Shown one piece after another: positions 33,305 through 41,625 of a stretch of DNA of 64,000 bases. The DNA comes from Streptomyces griseus (GTDB taxonomy: Bacteria; Bdellovibrionota; Bdellovibrionia; Bdellovibrionales; Bdellovibrionaceae), in NCBI GenBank assembly GCA_943330705.2, contig CALQIT020000002.1, positions 1 through 64,000 of the forward strand, in the 5' to 3' direction. Each line of letters starts with the position of its first letter. Position 1 is the stretch's first letter. The notes beneath the pieces are model-generated. The model was not told the DNA's origin. It was given only the letters and a program-made list of their open reading frames with translations, and searched no databases. Made by a program: the position numbers and the translations under genes.

Positions 33305-34981
33305 ATGAAAACGCCATTTTACAGAGAACCGCGGTTCGCGAAGTGGTCAATGTTCACGGCTTTGGTTTTAGCGATGGGTGCAAACCTAAGCCTCAATCCG
33401 CAGACGCTTAATATAAGTCGCCACGGTCCTTTGAAGTTTGATGTTGCATCGACAGAACAACCGGCGGCAGAGGCAGCGACCGCGCAAAAACTGGAAGTCG
33501 GTACGGCAAAAAAATATCAGGTTTCAGATAAGCTCTACACCGTAAAGGTTTCTAGCTTAGACGAGGAAAAAATCGAAGTTCTGGGTAAGCCTGATGCAAA
33601 CTATGTTAAAACAACGATCAAAGTGCAAGTTACCCCAGACAAAGCAATAACTGTGGCACAGGGATCTGACTGTTCTGAGTGCAATTCCCCACGCGACATC
33701 ACCTTGATTCTGACCCAAAAAAATCAAGATATGGCCACAGAATTAAAAGCCGCAATCGAAAGAGAATACAAAGCAGTTGAGGCAAAACCAGAAACACGAC
33801 GTGGCAGTGCTGAACGAGGCAAAAAAGAAACAGAACAATCCAAAATAACTGCCGAAATTGATCGGCTGATTGCGCAAAAAACCGAAGAGTGCAAAAAATT
33901 CGAATCAAAACGTGATCTTTTTGATTGCCACGCCGGTAACCTAGAGGAACTTTCAAAAGAATTTTCAGAAAGTGAATTCGCTGATTCCAATCAAATCAGA
34001 ACGAAACTTTTTAAGTACTATCGGGCAAATTTGCACAAATATTTTTCATCCGCCTTTGCGCAAAACTCTGAATCAAGCAGTGTTTTTAGCCGAAGACTAC
34101 GCGATGATTCAGACAAGAATATTGATATGGATCAAGCCAACGAATTGGCAGGAAATCTATTAGAAAACCTGCAAGCTGAAAATGCACAGGATATTGTCGC
34201 CGACTTAATGCGAACAATGGCGTCAAGCTTCTCGATGAAAGCACAGCGCGCCTACCAGCTCAGCCGTTCAAACAATCCAAGAATGGCAAGCTTTGGCATG
34301 AACCAAATGGTTCAACTTCGACCGCTTCTAGAGACGACAAACTTCAATACTCTGGCGACCTTAACTGCCAATGATAGTTTCGATCAAATGATGTCTCTTG
34401 GTATGGTCCAACAGAATTTATATGAACCCGTTGATCAAATGCTAGCACAGATCACAGCTAAAATGTCAGGCTCCAGCAGGAATGGGAATATGAACATGAA
34501 TGGACGAAACATGAATCCGAATCAGTTCGGTCAACAAAATCCGAACTCAGTAAATCAATTCGGCCAGCCAATTTTGCAAAATTCATTTCCAAACCAGCAG
34601 GTCGGAATGAATAACCAGTTGTATCCGCAAAATTCATTTCAGAACCAGCAGTACGGAACCTATAACCAATTCAATCCGAACGTGATGTCGCCATCGCCTT
34701 ACTCCATGAACAACCAGACCTTTCGCTTACCCGATCTTAATCAAAATGATTTCGCAATTAACTTCCAGGGTTCGTCGATGCAGGGCTTAAATAATAATAG
34801 CAACATGTTCATGGACCGCCCTACAACAGCCAGCAGCTACCTACGCGGGGGCCAAGCCGCGATTGGCATTAATAATAATGTAATGCCATGGGACCTCTCT
34901 GGGCAGCAGTCCCTAAACAACGGAGCAGTAATAGGCCCAACCCCATCATCATCAGCCCGCAGCCGCTCCGGCCGCCAGTAA
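33305..34981 (+). CDS. Exported protein with Asn/Gln/Met-rich prion-like C-terminus
   Basis: A 558-residue protein with an N-terminal hydrophobic signal (WSMFTALVLAMGANLSL), a coiled-coil-prone charged middle part (about 130-240) with a CECNSP-like Cys pair (SDCSEC), and a long low-complexity tail from about 390. The tail is rich in Asn, Gln, Met, Pro and Tyr, with repeated NQFGQ, QNSFPNQQ and QNSFQNQQYG. Such tails can self-assemble, but this is inference. The start has AGGAGG five bases away. It is followed by a strong intrinsic terminator. Family not recognised. Confidence 0.7.
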   Translation: MKTPFYREPRFAKWSMFTALVLAMGANLSLNPQTLNISRHGPLKFDVASTEQPAAEAATAQKLEVGTAKKYQVSDKLYTVKVSSLDEEKIEVLGKPDANYVKTTIKVQVTPDKAITVAQGSDCSECNSPRDITLILTQKNQDMATELKAAIEREYKAVEAKPETRRGSAERGKKETEQSKITAEIDRLIAQKTEECKKFESKRDLFDCHAGNLEELSKEFSESEFADSNQIRTKLFKYYRANLHKYFSSAFAQNSESSSVFSRRLRDDSDKNIDMDQANELAGNLLENLQAENAQDIVADLMRTMASSFSMKAQRAYQLSRSNNPRMASFGMNQMVQLRPLLETTNFNTLATLTANDSFDQMMSLGMVQQNLYEPVDQMLAQITAKMSGSSRNGNMNMNGRNMNPNQFGQQNPNSVNQFGQPILQNSFPNQQVGMNNQLYPQNSFQNQQYGTYNQFNPNVMSPSPYSMNNQTFRLPDLNQNDFAINFQGSSMQGLNNNSNMFMDRPTTASSYLRGGQAAIGINNNVMPWDLSGQQSLNNGAVIGPTPSSSARSRSGRQ

Positions 34982-35006
34982 TCAAATCCAAAAAAAGAAG
35001 TACTCC

Positions 35007-35035
35007 AAAGACCCAAGGATTGGGTCTTTTTTTTT
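35007..35035 (+). terminator. Intrinsic terminator of the Q/N-rich protein gene
   Basis: AAAGACCCAA, loop GGA, TTGGGTCTTT and then more T (T-tract 35027-35035): a perfect 10-bp stem with U-tract, 26 bases after the stop codon. Confidence 0.92.
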
Positions 35036-35036
35036 A

Positions 35037-35212
35037 CCACGAAGGCCGTTCCCATTTTATTACCCGAAGACCACAATACGATCCCCGATCTGAGCAAGAC
35101 CGCCCCTCTAATAAAATGGGATTCCGCCCCCGCAGGATGCGGTACCCAAGGGCGGCAAGGCCACGAAGGCCGTTCCCATTTTATTAGAGGGGCGGTCTTG
35201 CTCAGATCGGGG
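35037..35212. repeat. 39-bp perfect inverted repeat with nested 26-bp direct repeat
   Basis: Positions 35083-35121 are the exact reverse complement of 35174-35212, with a 52-base centre. In addition the 26 bases CCACGAAGGCCGTTCCCATT(TTATTA) occur at 35037-35062 and 35161-35186; the second copy runs into the right arm. The element lies between two terminators and outside any gene. It could be a miniature mobile element or a hairpin formed by template switching. No target-site duplication was recognised. Confidence 0.9.
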
Positions 35213-35224
35213 CATAGTAAAACG

Positions 35225-35253
35225 AAAAAGACCCGAGGACTTTCGTCCCCGGG
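35225..35253 (-). terminator. Intrinsic terminator of the porin-like gene
   Basis: On the minus strand CCGGGGAC, loop GAAA, GTCCTCGG and then GTCTTTTT. The stem is 8-9 bp with one G-T pair. It lies about 90 bases beyond the stop of the minus-strand outer-membrane protein gene. Confidence 0.8.
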
Positions 35254-35344
35254 GCCCTGCTCACCGCCATTCAGGCCTAAGCTGAAAATCAGATGAACTC
35301 TCAGATGAACTCAAGGTGCCGTACAAGATGCAATCTAAATGTCC

Positions 35345-36925
35345 TCAAAAGCTAATGGCGGCTTTCGATGCAAATCCAAAGTTAGTTGAGTTTCCAAAAC
35401 CTGCAGAACCACCCGTCCAGGCTTGTCCGGGAAACAAAATACCGATCTCATTTACCCAATGGAACTTATCAGTCGGTTTATAGTTGAAACCTATATCGTA
35501 TTCGAAACCAATATCCTTTGAAGCCCCAACCCCAGGACGAGGGTCCGTCTGCAATTGAGCCCAAGTCACCGTTTGCGTCCAATCCCAAACATCACTAATT
35601 CTTTTAACAAACTTAGGAGATATGAAAAGAATATTGCTCATGCTTTCTTCATCCAAAGCAACATCGTTGCCGTAGGCTGGGCAAACTGTTTTTGTGTTGG
35701 GTGCTGTTCCCACTGTTGTTGGAGTGCAGCTGGTTCGATTCGGACTTCTTTGCAATGCCGAACGAAAAAGATCGTACTGACCCATCGGATGATTGAATAA
35801 CAAAAATGCGACATCATAATTTTTACTAAGCTGATAGCCTTCGTAACTTGAAGTTTCTGGATTGTCGCCGCTAACAATACCTAAACGGACAAAGGTATCC
35901 CATTTGCTATTTGGATTGATGAAATCCAACTCAGTGACAATGCCATAGCCATTGACCTTCACTTCTTCATTGGATGCCGTTTGAATACCTGTGTTGCCAG
36001 ACTGAAATCCAGCCTCGAGGCGGAATTTAAAAGTATCGTAACCGCGACCAAAATAGATGTTCACATGCTGCGTATTCCAACCGCCGCTGATACCATTTCC
36101 GTCTGGAACTCCGTTCACGGACTTCCCATAAAGGTGAAATGGAGCATCATTGGCATCTTGACTAGCTGTGCGGGTCAAATGGAAAACACCAAACTGCGAA
36201 TCGGTTTCTGGATTGTTATAACCAATATTCCAAATCACGTCTGTCGTATTTTGCCCCTGAGCCACAGAAGCATCGGATGGACGACCAATGGTTGGTGCAA
36301 AATAGCCGTTTCCAACCGTAAATCTGTAGCCAACCATATCCATCGTATTCGTCCAATGATTGAATTCAGGACCACCGACTTTATATCCAGATTTTTCACT
36401 CAGATTGTACCAATCATCAAAGGGGCCTTTGCCGCCGTTGTATGTGATACCCAAACCGAAAAAAACCGGAGCTCGACCAACAACTATCAAGCCATTGTCC
36501 TGCTTAAATTTAACATAGAGTTGGCTGGCTTTAATCGCAGAGCTCGATTGGCGCGAAGAGTTTACTGAACTATCTTGGCCAGAGGAGCTTCCCGTCGCAG
36601 GTTTGCTGGGACCAGTTCCCCATGAAGTTCCCGTCTGATCGTCGGGATAGTTCGGATTGTTCAAAACATCAAACTTGGTAACGATATTTACGCCGTCTGA
36701 AGCAATGATTTCAGTGCCCAACTGCAATGAGTTTAGCAGATAGCTTTTTCTCATCTTGTTGTTTGAATCAAGGGATGGACGGTCAACCTCTGTATATTCA
36801 AAACGGTAGGTTCCTGACCAGTCGACCATCATTGCGCTGACTGGTAAGCAAGAGAGAACCCCCAATACGGTTAACCATCGTGTTGGGCGTGAACAGTATC
36901 TTAGTAATTTTGCACATTTTTTCAT
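35345..36925 (-). CDS. Outer-membrane porin-like beta-barrel
   Basis: A 526-residue exported protein. The signal peptide ends near LPVSA; the mature protein is full of alternating strands such as YRFEYTEVD, LNSLQLGTEII, LYVKFKQDNGLIVVGRAP and IGFEYDIGFNYKPTDKF, and it ends in the aromatic AAISF. The segment GSSSGQDSSVNSSRQSSS is probably a surface loop. It resembles large single-chain porins or export barrels, but substrate and family are unknown. The start at 36925 gives a basic n-region MKKCAK; an ATG at 36946 is also open. Its terminator is at 35225-35253. Confidence 0.7.
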   Translation of the reverse strand: MKKCAKLLRYCSRPTRWLTVLGVLSCLPVSAMMVDWSGTYRFEYTEVDRPSLDSNNKMRKSYLLNSLQLGTEIIASDGVNIVTKFDVLNNPNYPDDQTGTSWGTGPSKPATGSSSGQDSSVNSSRQSSSAIKASQLYVKFKQDNGLIVVGRAPVFFGLGITYNGGKGPFDDWYNLSEKSGYKVGGPEFNHWTNTMDMVGYRFTVGNGYFAPTIGRPSDASVAQGQNTTDVIWNIGYNNPETDSQFGVFHLTRTASQDANDAPFHLYGKSVNGVPDGNGISGGWNTQHVNIYFGRGYDTFKFRLEAGFQSGNTGIQTASNEEVKVNGYGIVTELDFINPNSKWDTFVRLGIVSGDNPETSSYEGYQLSKNYDVAFLLFNHPMGQYDLFRSALQRSPNRTSCTPTTVGTAPNTKTVCPAYGNDVALDEESMSNILFISPKFVKRISDVWDWTQTVTWAQLQTDPRPGVGASKDIGFEYDIGFNYKPTDKFHWVNEIGILFPGQAWTGGSAGFGNSTNFGFASKAAISF

Positions 36926-37005
36926 CAATCGCATCCTATGCAGCATAATTAAAACACCATGAAATATGGCGTGACAATAATATTCTAAAAAAATTTAAAC
37001 GACCT

Positions 37006-37572
37006 TTAGCCTTCAATAATTCCGAGAACTTCAGACTCTCGAATGATGCGTACACTTTTGTCTAAAATAATTGCTTTAGCACCCGACATTGCTGCAAACA
37101 AAATATGATCCCCAGCTTTGACATCCATCGTTTTGATTTTTCCTTTAGTTCCGCGGTGACCACGTCCAACCACCAAAACCACACCTTCGGTGTTGCCTTC
37201 TGTGATCGCCGTATCGGGAATAATTAGACCTCCCGCTGTGACTTTTTCGCCAGCGCGAACTTCAACAATCAATCGATCATCCAAAGGGGTCACAAACCCA
37301 GCCCAAAATTTAAGGTCCGGCGCAGACTTTTTGTGAACCGGCGTTGTCGACTTCGCCTTAACTTTACCGGCCGTTCCGGCCTTGGCTTTAGCGGTCGTGC
37401 TGACCTTCGCTGGCGCTTTTTTAGCAGCTAGTTTTGCCGGCTTTTTAGCGAGTTTTTTAGACAGCCTTACCGCGGCCCTCTTGTTAGATTTTGTACTAGA
37501 TTTCCCAGTAGATTTTGCGATTGATTTTGCTGCTGATTTCTTTTTTCCAGAAGCCTTTTTAGCTTTTGCCAC
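37006..37572 (-). CDS. GroES-like domain with histone-H1-like Lys/Ala-rich N-terminal tail
   Basis: A 188-residue protein. Residues from about 95 on form a Cpn10/GroES fold: TPLDDRLIVEVRAGEKVTAG, GLIIPDTA, TEGVVLVVGRGHRG, VKAGDHILFAAMSGAKAII and IIRESEVLGIIEG. The first 90 residues are Lys/Ala/Ser/Thr-rich (KKSAAKSIAKSTGKSSTKSN; KKLAKKPAKLAAKKAPAK), like the tail of histone H1 or Hc1-type DNA-binding proteins. Ordinary GroES is about 95 residues long. The start is taken as GTG at 37572, behind GAGAGG; the longer frame to 37788 is the out-of-frame shadow of the upstream DUF507 gene, which it overlaps by 14 bases. No groEL is seen in the window. Confidence 0.75.
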   Translation of the reverse strand: MAKAKKASGKKKSAAKSIAKSTGKSSTKSNKRAAVRLSKKLAKKPAKLAAKKAPAKVSTTAKAKAGTAGKVKAKSTTPVHKKSAPDLKFWAGFVTPLDDRLIVEVRAGEKVTAGGLIIPDTAITEGNTEGVVLVVGRGHRGTKGKIKTMDVKAGDHILFAAMSGAKAIILDKSVRIIRESEVLGIIEG

Positions 37573-37834
37573 GACGGTTCCTCTCTTCTTCGTAATACTT
37601 TTTATACAAAATGTCCCACTCTGGGCTGCCTTCAATAACATTTCTTTTGAGAGAAGCCACCTTTTGTCGCGCCTGAATATCGATTTGCTCGTCTTCTCTG
37701 ACAAACTCTGCGATGGCCTGCTTGGCGGCTCGAATGGCGAGCTCATCATCGCTGTAATCAACCAGGTCATCATCCCAGATCGCATCAATGATCACATGGG
37801 CTAAACGTGTCTGTCGGTCGTCAGAAATGATCAT
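37559..37834 (-). CDS. DUF507 family protein, second of pair
   Basis: A 91-residue acidic, helical protein of the DUF507 family, recognisable by HVIIDAIWDDDLVDYSDDE and by the end SPEWDILYKKYYEEERNRR. The family occurs mainly in delta-proteobacteria-like phyla and Aquificae, usually as two adjacent genes, and has no established function. Start and the stop of the first DUF507 gene overlap by four bases; the 3' end overlaps the GroES-like gene by 14 bases. All three are thus probably co-translated. Confidence 0.85.
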   Translation of the reverse strand: MIISDDRQTRLAHVIIDAIWDDDLVDYSDDELAIRAAKQAIAEFVREDEQIDIQARQKVASLKRNVIEGSPEWDILYKKYYEEERNRRGKS

Positions 37835-38109
37835 AAAATGATCTTCCTTTCTTTTGCCAGCTTCTGCTTCAGCAAAGGAAACATCTTATAACGCTGGAAT
37901 TCGCCACTATGCTGCCTTTCAAGATCATCAAGCATTTTGTTGACATCCCTTTCGAGATCCATTTCTTTCTGATAGTCTTGTTTGACTGCCAAAAGGGCCC
38001 GAGCGAAGACTTTTTTCTCGTCATCTTTAAAGATAATCACATTTTGCTCTTTTAGCTTTTCAAAAACCTTTTCGGTCATCTTTTGCATCTGAAGAGGGGT
38101 TAGTCTCAT
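37831..38109 (-). CDS. DUF507 family protein, first of pair
   Basis: A 92-residue protein of the other DUF507 branch: MRLTPLQMQKMTEKVFEKLK at the start, VFARALLAVKQDYQKEMDLE in the middle and LLKQKLAKERKIIL at the end. It is helical and rich in Lys and Glu. It is divergent from the PBP gene, with only 59 bases between the two starts, which must hold both promoters. Confidence 0.85.
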   Translation of the reverse strand: MRLTPLQMQKMTEKVFEKLKEQNVIIFKDDEKKVFARALLAVKQDYQKEMDLERDVNKMLDDLERQHSGEFQRYKMFPLLKQKLAKERKIIL

Positions 38110-38168
38110 AAATTACCTCGCTGCTACTTTGACTCTTTGAAGGCTAGGCCGTAATCTTTGAATATCCA

Positions 38169-40412
38169 ATGAAAAAATGGAAGATCGTTCTAATTTCTTT
38201 GAGTCTCTTTGCTGTCTTTGCCCTTTGCGGCTTGGGCTATTGGGTACATGGTCTGAATAGCAAGATTACCGAAGGCCTTGCAAATAAAAAATTTCTTCCT
38301 CCCACCGAGTACTTTTCAGCTCCTGTTGACATACGGGTCGGCAGTCATTGGACACAAAAGGATATTGAGAACCTGCTGCAAAAAAGATCCTATCGCCAAC
38401 GCACTATGGAGCAAAAACTGCTTCCCGGTGATTACCGCCTACTTACTTCCGAAGAATGCAACAAAAGCGTGCCCTCAAGCGTTCCTGAAAGTACCGCCAC
38501 CTGCCTTTTTTTCGTAGCTAAAGACGTCGGCGACTCCGAGCTCAATCTGATCCCGCTGCAAATGCTGGCCCTTGCAAAAGATGGAAGCTTAGTTCAAACC
38601 TTTCAAGGAAATCCGCTTGAGGAAAAGCCATTTGTCACGTTCGAACCCGAACTCATTGCGCAGTTCCTTGAAGATCAGCCGATCATGCAAACCTATACTC
38701 CATTGGGCCAATTCCCGCCCAGTTGCATGAATGCCGTTCTGGCCATCGAAGACGCAAAATTTCTTGAGCATAGTGGGGTTTCCTACCGGGGCATTTTACG
38801 AGCTGTGCTTAGCAATATTTTGGGTCGGCACCGCCAAGGTGGCAGTACGATTACCCAGCAACTTGTAAAAAACTATTTTCTTTCACCCGAAAGAACCATT
38901 AAAAGAAAAGCCATCGAGTTCTTTATGTCTTTGGTTTTAGAGACCCACCAAAGCAAGGACGAAATTCTTGAAACCTACCTTAATATTATCTATATGGGGC
39001 AGAATGGTCCGTTCCAAGTCAGGGGATTTCCAGCGGCGGCGCAGTACTATTTCCAAAAGAAAATCAGCGGACTAGATTTGCACGAGTGCGCCCTGCTTGC
39101 GGCAGTCCTGAATAGCCCCGGACTTTTTGATCCGTTCAAGCAGCCGGCACGAGCCCTTCAACGGCGCAGTCTGGTCTTAGAAAAAATGCGCGACAACGGC
39201 TTTATCAGCGTGGACGAGGTCAAGCTTGCAACACCGCTTAGCCTTCCTCCGTCCCGCACGGCTTTGCCAATTGAAACGGCGCCCTACTATATTGACGCCG
39301 TAAAAAAGCAACTGCTTGCAAACCACATTGAACTTATCGGCGCCAAGATTTTTACTGGCCTTTCTTTGTCAGCACAAAAATCAGCTCAAGAAGCGATCCT
39401 AAAGCAGCTTCTGTTTCTTGAAACCACCAACCCTAAGATCAAGCTGCTTAAAGAAAAGGGAACTATTCTAGAAGCCAGCCTACTTTCGGCGGATAACTCG
39501 AGCGGGCTGGTTAATGTCGTTGTTGGCGGCCGCAATTTTAAAAATACCCAATTCAATCGGGCCGTCGAAGGTCACCGCCAAATTGGCTCAATTATGAAGC
39601 CCATCGTCTACTTGACAGCACTTTTAGAAAATAGCGAAAAATACCGACCCATGACCTTACTGGAGGATAGCAAATTCACCTATAAATATGAAGGTCAAAG
39701 CTGGACTCCGGATAACTACGGCGGAAAATACTACGGCAGTGTACCGATGTATTTTGCACTTAAGAATAGTCTGAATGCCGCAACTGCCAAGGTCGCATTG
39801 GACATCGGATTAAAAGCTGTGATTGCGACCGCTTTAAAACTTGGCGTGACATCAGCTCTCGAACCGGTGCCTTCGGTAAGCCTTGGATCTTTTGAACTTT
39901 ATCCCAGAGAAGTGCTTGAGATCTACATGACAATCTCGCGTTTTGGCCAGCATACAAGCACAAGCTTTGTCCGCTCCGTTACCAGCGAAAGTGGGCAAGT
40001 GGTCTTTCTTTTTAACCCGGAAGTTGAACAACGAGTTGATCGCGCAAAAACAGCAATTCTTGTCGGGATGATGAAACACACGGTACTTTCCGGGACGGCA
40101 AAACTGATCGCCAACTCGGGCTTCACCCAACCTGCCGCTGGAAAAACCGGAACAACTTCAGACAATCGCGATGCCTGGTTTTCTGGATTTACTCCGAACA
40201 CAACGACCATTGTATGGCTTGGCAATGATCACAACAGCCCATCGGGTCTAACCGGAGCCTCTGGCGCAGTCCCGATCTGGCTTGATTTTATGAAAACCGA
40301 AGTGCAAAACTTTGCCCCGAATGACTGGATATGGCCCGAAGGAACAAAAAAAGAATTGGTTAATGTGGTTGAACCGGATTCCGATCCAAAGCAAATAGAG
40401 CTTATTCAATAG
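38169..40412 (+). CDS. Bifunctional class A penicillin-binding protein (PBP1B-like)
   Basis: A 747-residue inner-membrane enzyme that polymerises and cross-links peptidoglycan. It has an N-terminal transmembrane anchor and a UB2H-like segment (RVGSHWTQKDIENLLQKRSY) as in E. coli PBP1B (mrcB). The glycosyltransferase GT51 motifs are AIEDAKFLEHSGV, RQGGSTITQQLVKN, RKAIEFFMSLVLE and KDEILETYLNIIYMGQ. The transpeptidase has Ser-x-x-Lys in GSIMKP, SLN in NSLNAAT and KTGTT. Length and order are as in the family. Confidence 0.93.
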   Translation: MKKWKIVLISLSLFAVFALCGLGYWVHGLNSKITEGLANKKFLPPTEYFSAPVDIRVGSHWTQKDIENLLQKRSYRQRTMEQKLLPGDYRLLTSEECNKSVPSSVPESTATCLFFVAKDVGDSELNLIPLQMLALAKDGSLVQTFQGNPLEEKPFVTFEPELIAQFLEDQPIMQTYTPLGQFPPSCMNAVLAIEDAKFLEHSGVSYRGILRAVLSNILGRHRQGGSTITQQLVKNYFLSPERTIKRKAIEFFMSLVLETHQSKDEILETYLNIIYMGQNGPFQVRGFPAAAQYYFQKKISGLDLHECALLAAVLNSPGLFDPFKQPARALQRRSLVLEKMRDNGFISVDEVKLATPLSLPPSRTALPIETAPYYIDAVKKQLLANHIELIGAKIFTGLSLSAQKSAQEAILKQLLFLETTNPKIKLLKEKGTILEASLLSADNSSGLVNVVVGGRNFKNTQFNRAVEGHRQIGSIMKPIVYLTALLENSEKYRPMTLLEDSKFTYKYEGQSWTPDNYGGKYYGSVPMYFALKNSLNAATAKVALDIGLKAVIATALKLGVTSALEPVPSVSLGSFELYPREVLEIYMTISRFGQHTSTSFVRSVTSESGQVVFLFNPEVEQRVDRAKTAILVGMMKHTVLSGTAKLIANSGFTQPAAGKTGTTSDNRDAWFSGFTPNTTTIVWLGNDHNSPSGLTGASGAVPIWLDFMKTEVQNFAPNDWIWPEGTKKELVNVVEPDSDPKQIELIQ

Positions 40413-40430
40413 CAGCAACCGGATTTTCAA

Positions 40431-41426
40431 TTACTCCAGATTCGTTAGATCAACAACCAGCCCATCAAATGCATATTTCCATTTCACATGGGGCAAGGCT
40501 CCATGATTATTTTGCGAAGTCTTGAGCCTCCAATCGTAGTATTCCCTGGTTTGCTGTTTTAAGCGATAAATCTGCTGAGTCGTCGCCCCCGGGTCATGAT
40601 GGGCAAACAGCAAATGTTTTATACCCTCTCGAAAAGCAATATCTAAACCAATTTGGGCGGCACTATGCCCCCAGTTTGCTTTTTCTTGTGCTAACTCGGG
40701 CAATGTATACTGGGCATCGTAACACATCACATCAACGCCTTGATAAAGGGGCAGATCGGGACCCATAGCCTCTCGGGTATTGCGAGTCCCTTCGGTGTCC
40801 ACACAGTGGGAATAAACACGCCCACCGGCCTCAATACGATATCCCCAACAAGGGTCCGGATGATCAAGCTGATACGGCGTAATCGACAAATCATTTATTT
40901 TAACGGTCTCGCGTGGCTTTAGGGAATGAAACTTAATGGTTGAAGGCAGGGCCTCGAACGGAACCGGAAAAAGAGGCTTAGAAAATTTAATCTTTACGAC
41001 CTTTTCAAGTTCTGGCTGAACGGCGTAGTAGTTAATAGTGTTACCTTTAACAAAATGCGGAACAAAAAACGGCAGCCCTAGCAAGTGGTCCCAGTGAAAA
41101 TGAGTCATAAAAATATGAATTTGGGCTCCACTGCGCCCTAGGCCATTTTTCATCATTGCTTCGCCCAAATTACGAAGCCCGCTTCCACCATCAATAATGA
41201 TTTGTACATTTGGGCTTTGGACCTCGACACAAGTCGTGTGCGTACCAAAACCTCCGATTTGCGGGATCTTGTAAGAGTCCAAAAATTCACGAATTTGCGA
41301 AGGCTCTTTATAACCCTTGATGAAAAAGTTCTTTAAAACTTGTTCAATATCATTGACCCACTGTTCCGGAGAGGGAGAAGAAGGCAATGATCCTCGCACG
41401 CCCCAATACTTAATTTTCAGTGACAT
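40431..41426 (-). CDS. MBL-fold metallohydrolase
   Basis: A 331-residue metallo-beta-lactamase-fold protein beginning MSLKIKYWGVRGSLP. The metal site motif is MTHFHWDHLLGLPFF; further candidate ligands are in HCVDTEGT, WGHSAAQIGLD and LLFAHHDPG. The GVRGS(L/T)P start and the GTHTTCVEV and GGSGLRNLG segments are shared by a group of MBL-fold hydrolases near RNase Z and cAMP phosphodiesterases; the substrate cannot be told. The longer frame to 41474 lacks a ribosome binding site and family homology. It is convergent with the PBP gene, 18 bases apart. Confidence 0.8.
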   Translation of the reverse strand: MSLKIKYWGVRGSLPSSPSPEQWVNDIEQVLKNFFIKGYKEPSQIREFLDSYKIPQIGGFGTHTTCVEVQSPNVQIIIDGGSGLRNLGEAMMKNGLGRSGAQIHIFMTHFHWDHLLGLPFFVPHFVKGNTINYYAVQPELEKVVKIKFSKPLFPVPFEALPSTIKFHSLKPRETVKINDLSITPYQLDHPDPCWGYRIEAGGRVYSHCVDTEGTRNTREAMGPDLPLYQGVDVMCYDAQYTLPELAQEKANWGHSAAQIGLDIAFREGIKHLLFAHHDPGATTQQIYRLKQQTREYYDWRLKTSQNNHGALPHVKWKYAFDGLVVDLTNLE

Positions 41427-41558
41427 GAAACTAGGATGCCTAATGCCATTTACGCTTGGCAAAGGGTTTTGCATTAGCTTGGAGCATACAAAAGAATTCT
41501 AATTTAAAGTCGGGTCCAGAAACCACTTCCGGCCGCGCTTTGGTCGATCCAAGGTCCT

Positions 41559-41585
41559 GTTTTAAATATGGTCCGTATTTAAAAC
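41559..41585. promoter_or_regulatory. 10-bp inverted repeat before the REC-HD gene
   Basis: GTTTTAAATA and TATTTAAAAC form perfect arms around TGGTCCG, ending 41 bases before the ATG at 41626. It may be an operator or an mRNA hairpin. There is no T-tract for a plus-strand terminator. Confidence 0.4.
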
Positions 41586-41625
41586 AATGACTTCAAAAGC
41601 CTAGCCAACTTTCCGATAAATCAAT

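Noticed and set aside
37573-37788. N-terminal extension of the GroES-like protein
   Set aside because: This part of the frame is out-of-frame over the conserved DUF507 gene; the GTG at 37572 with its ribosome binding site explains the protein better.
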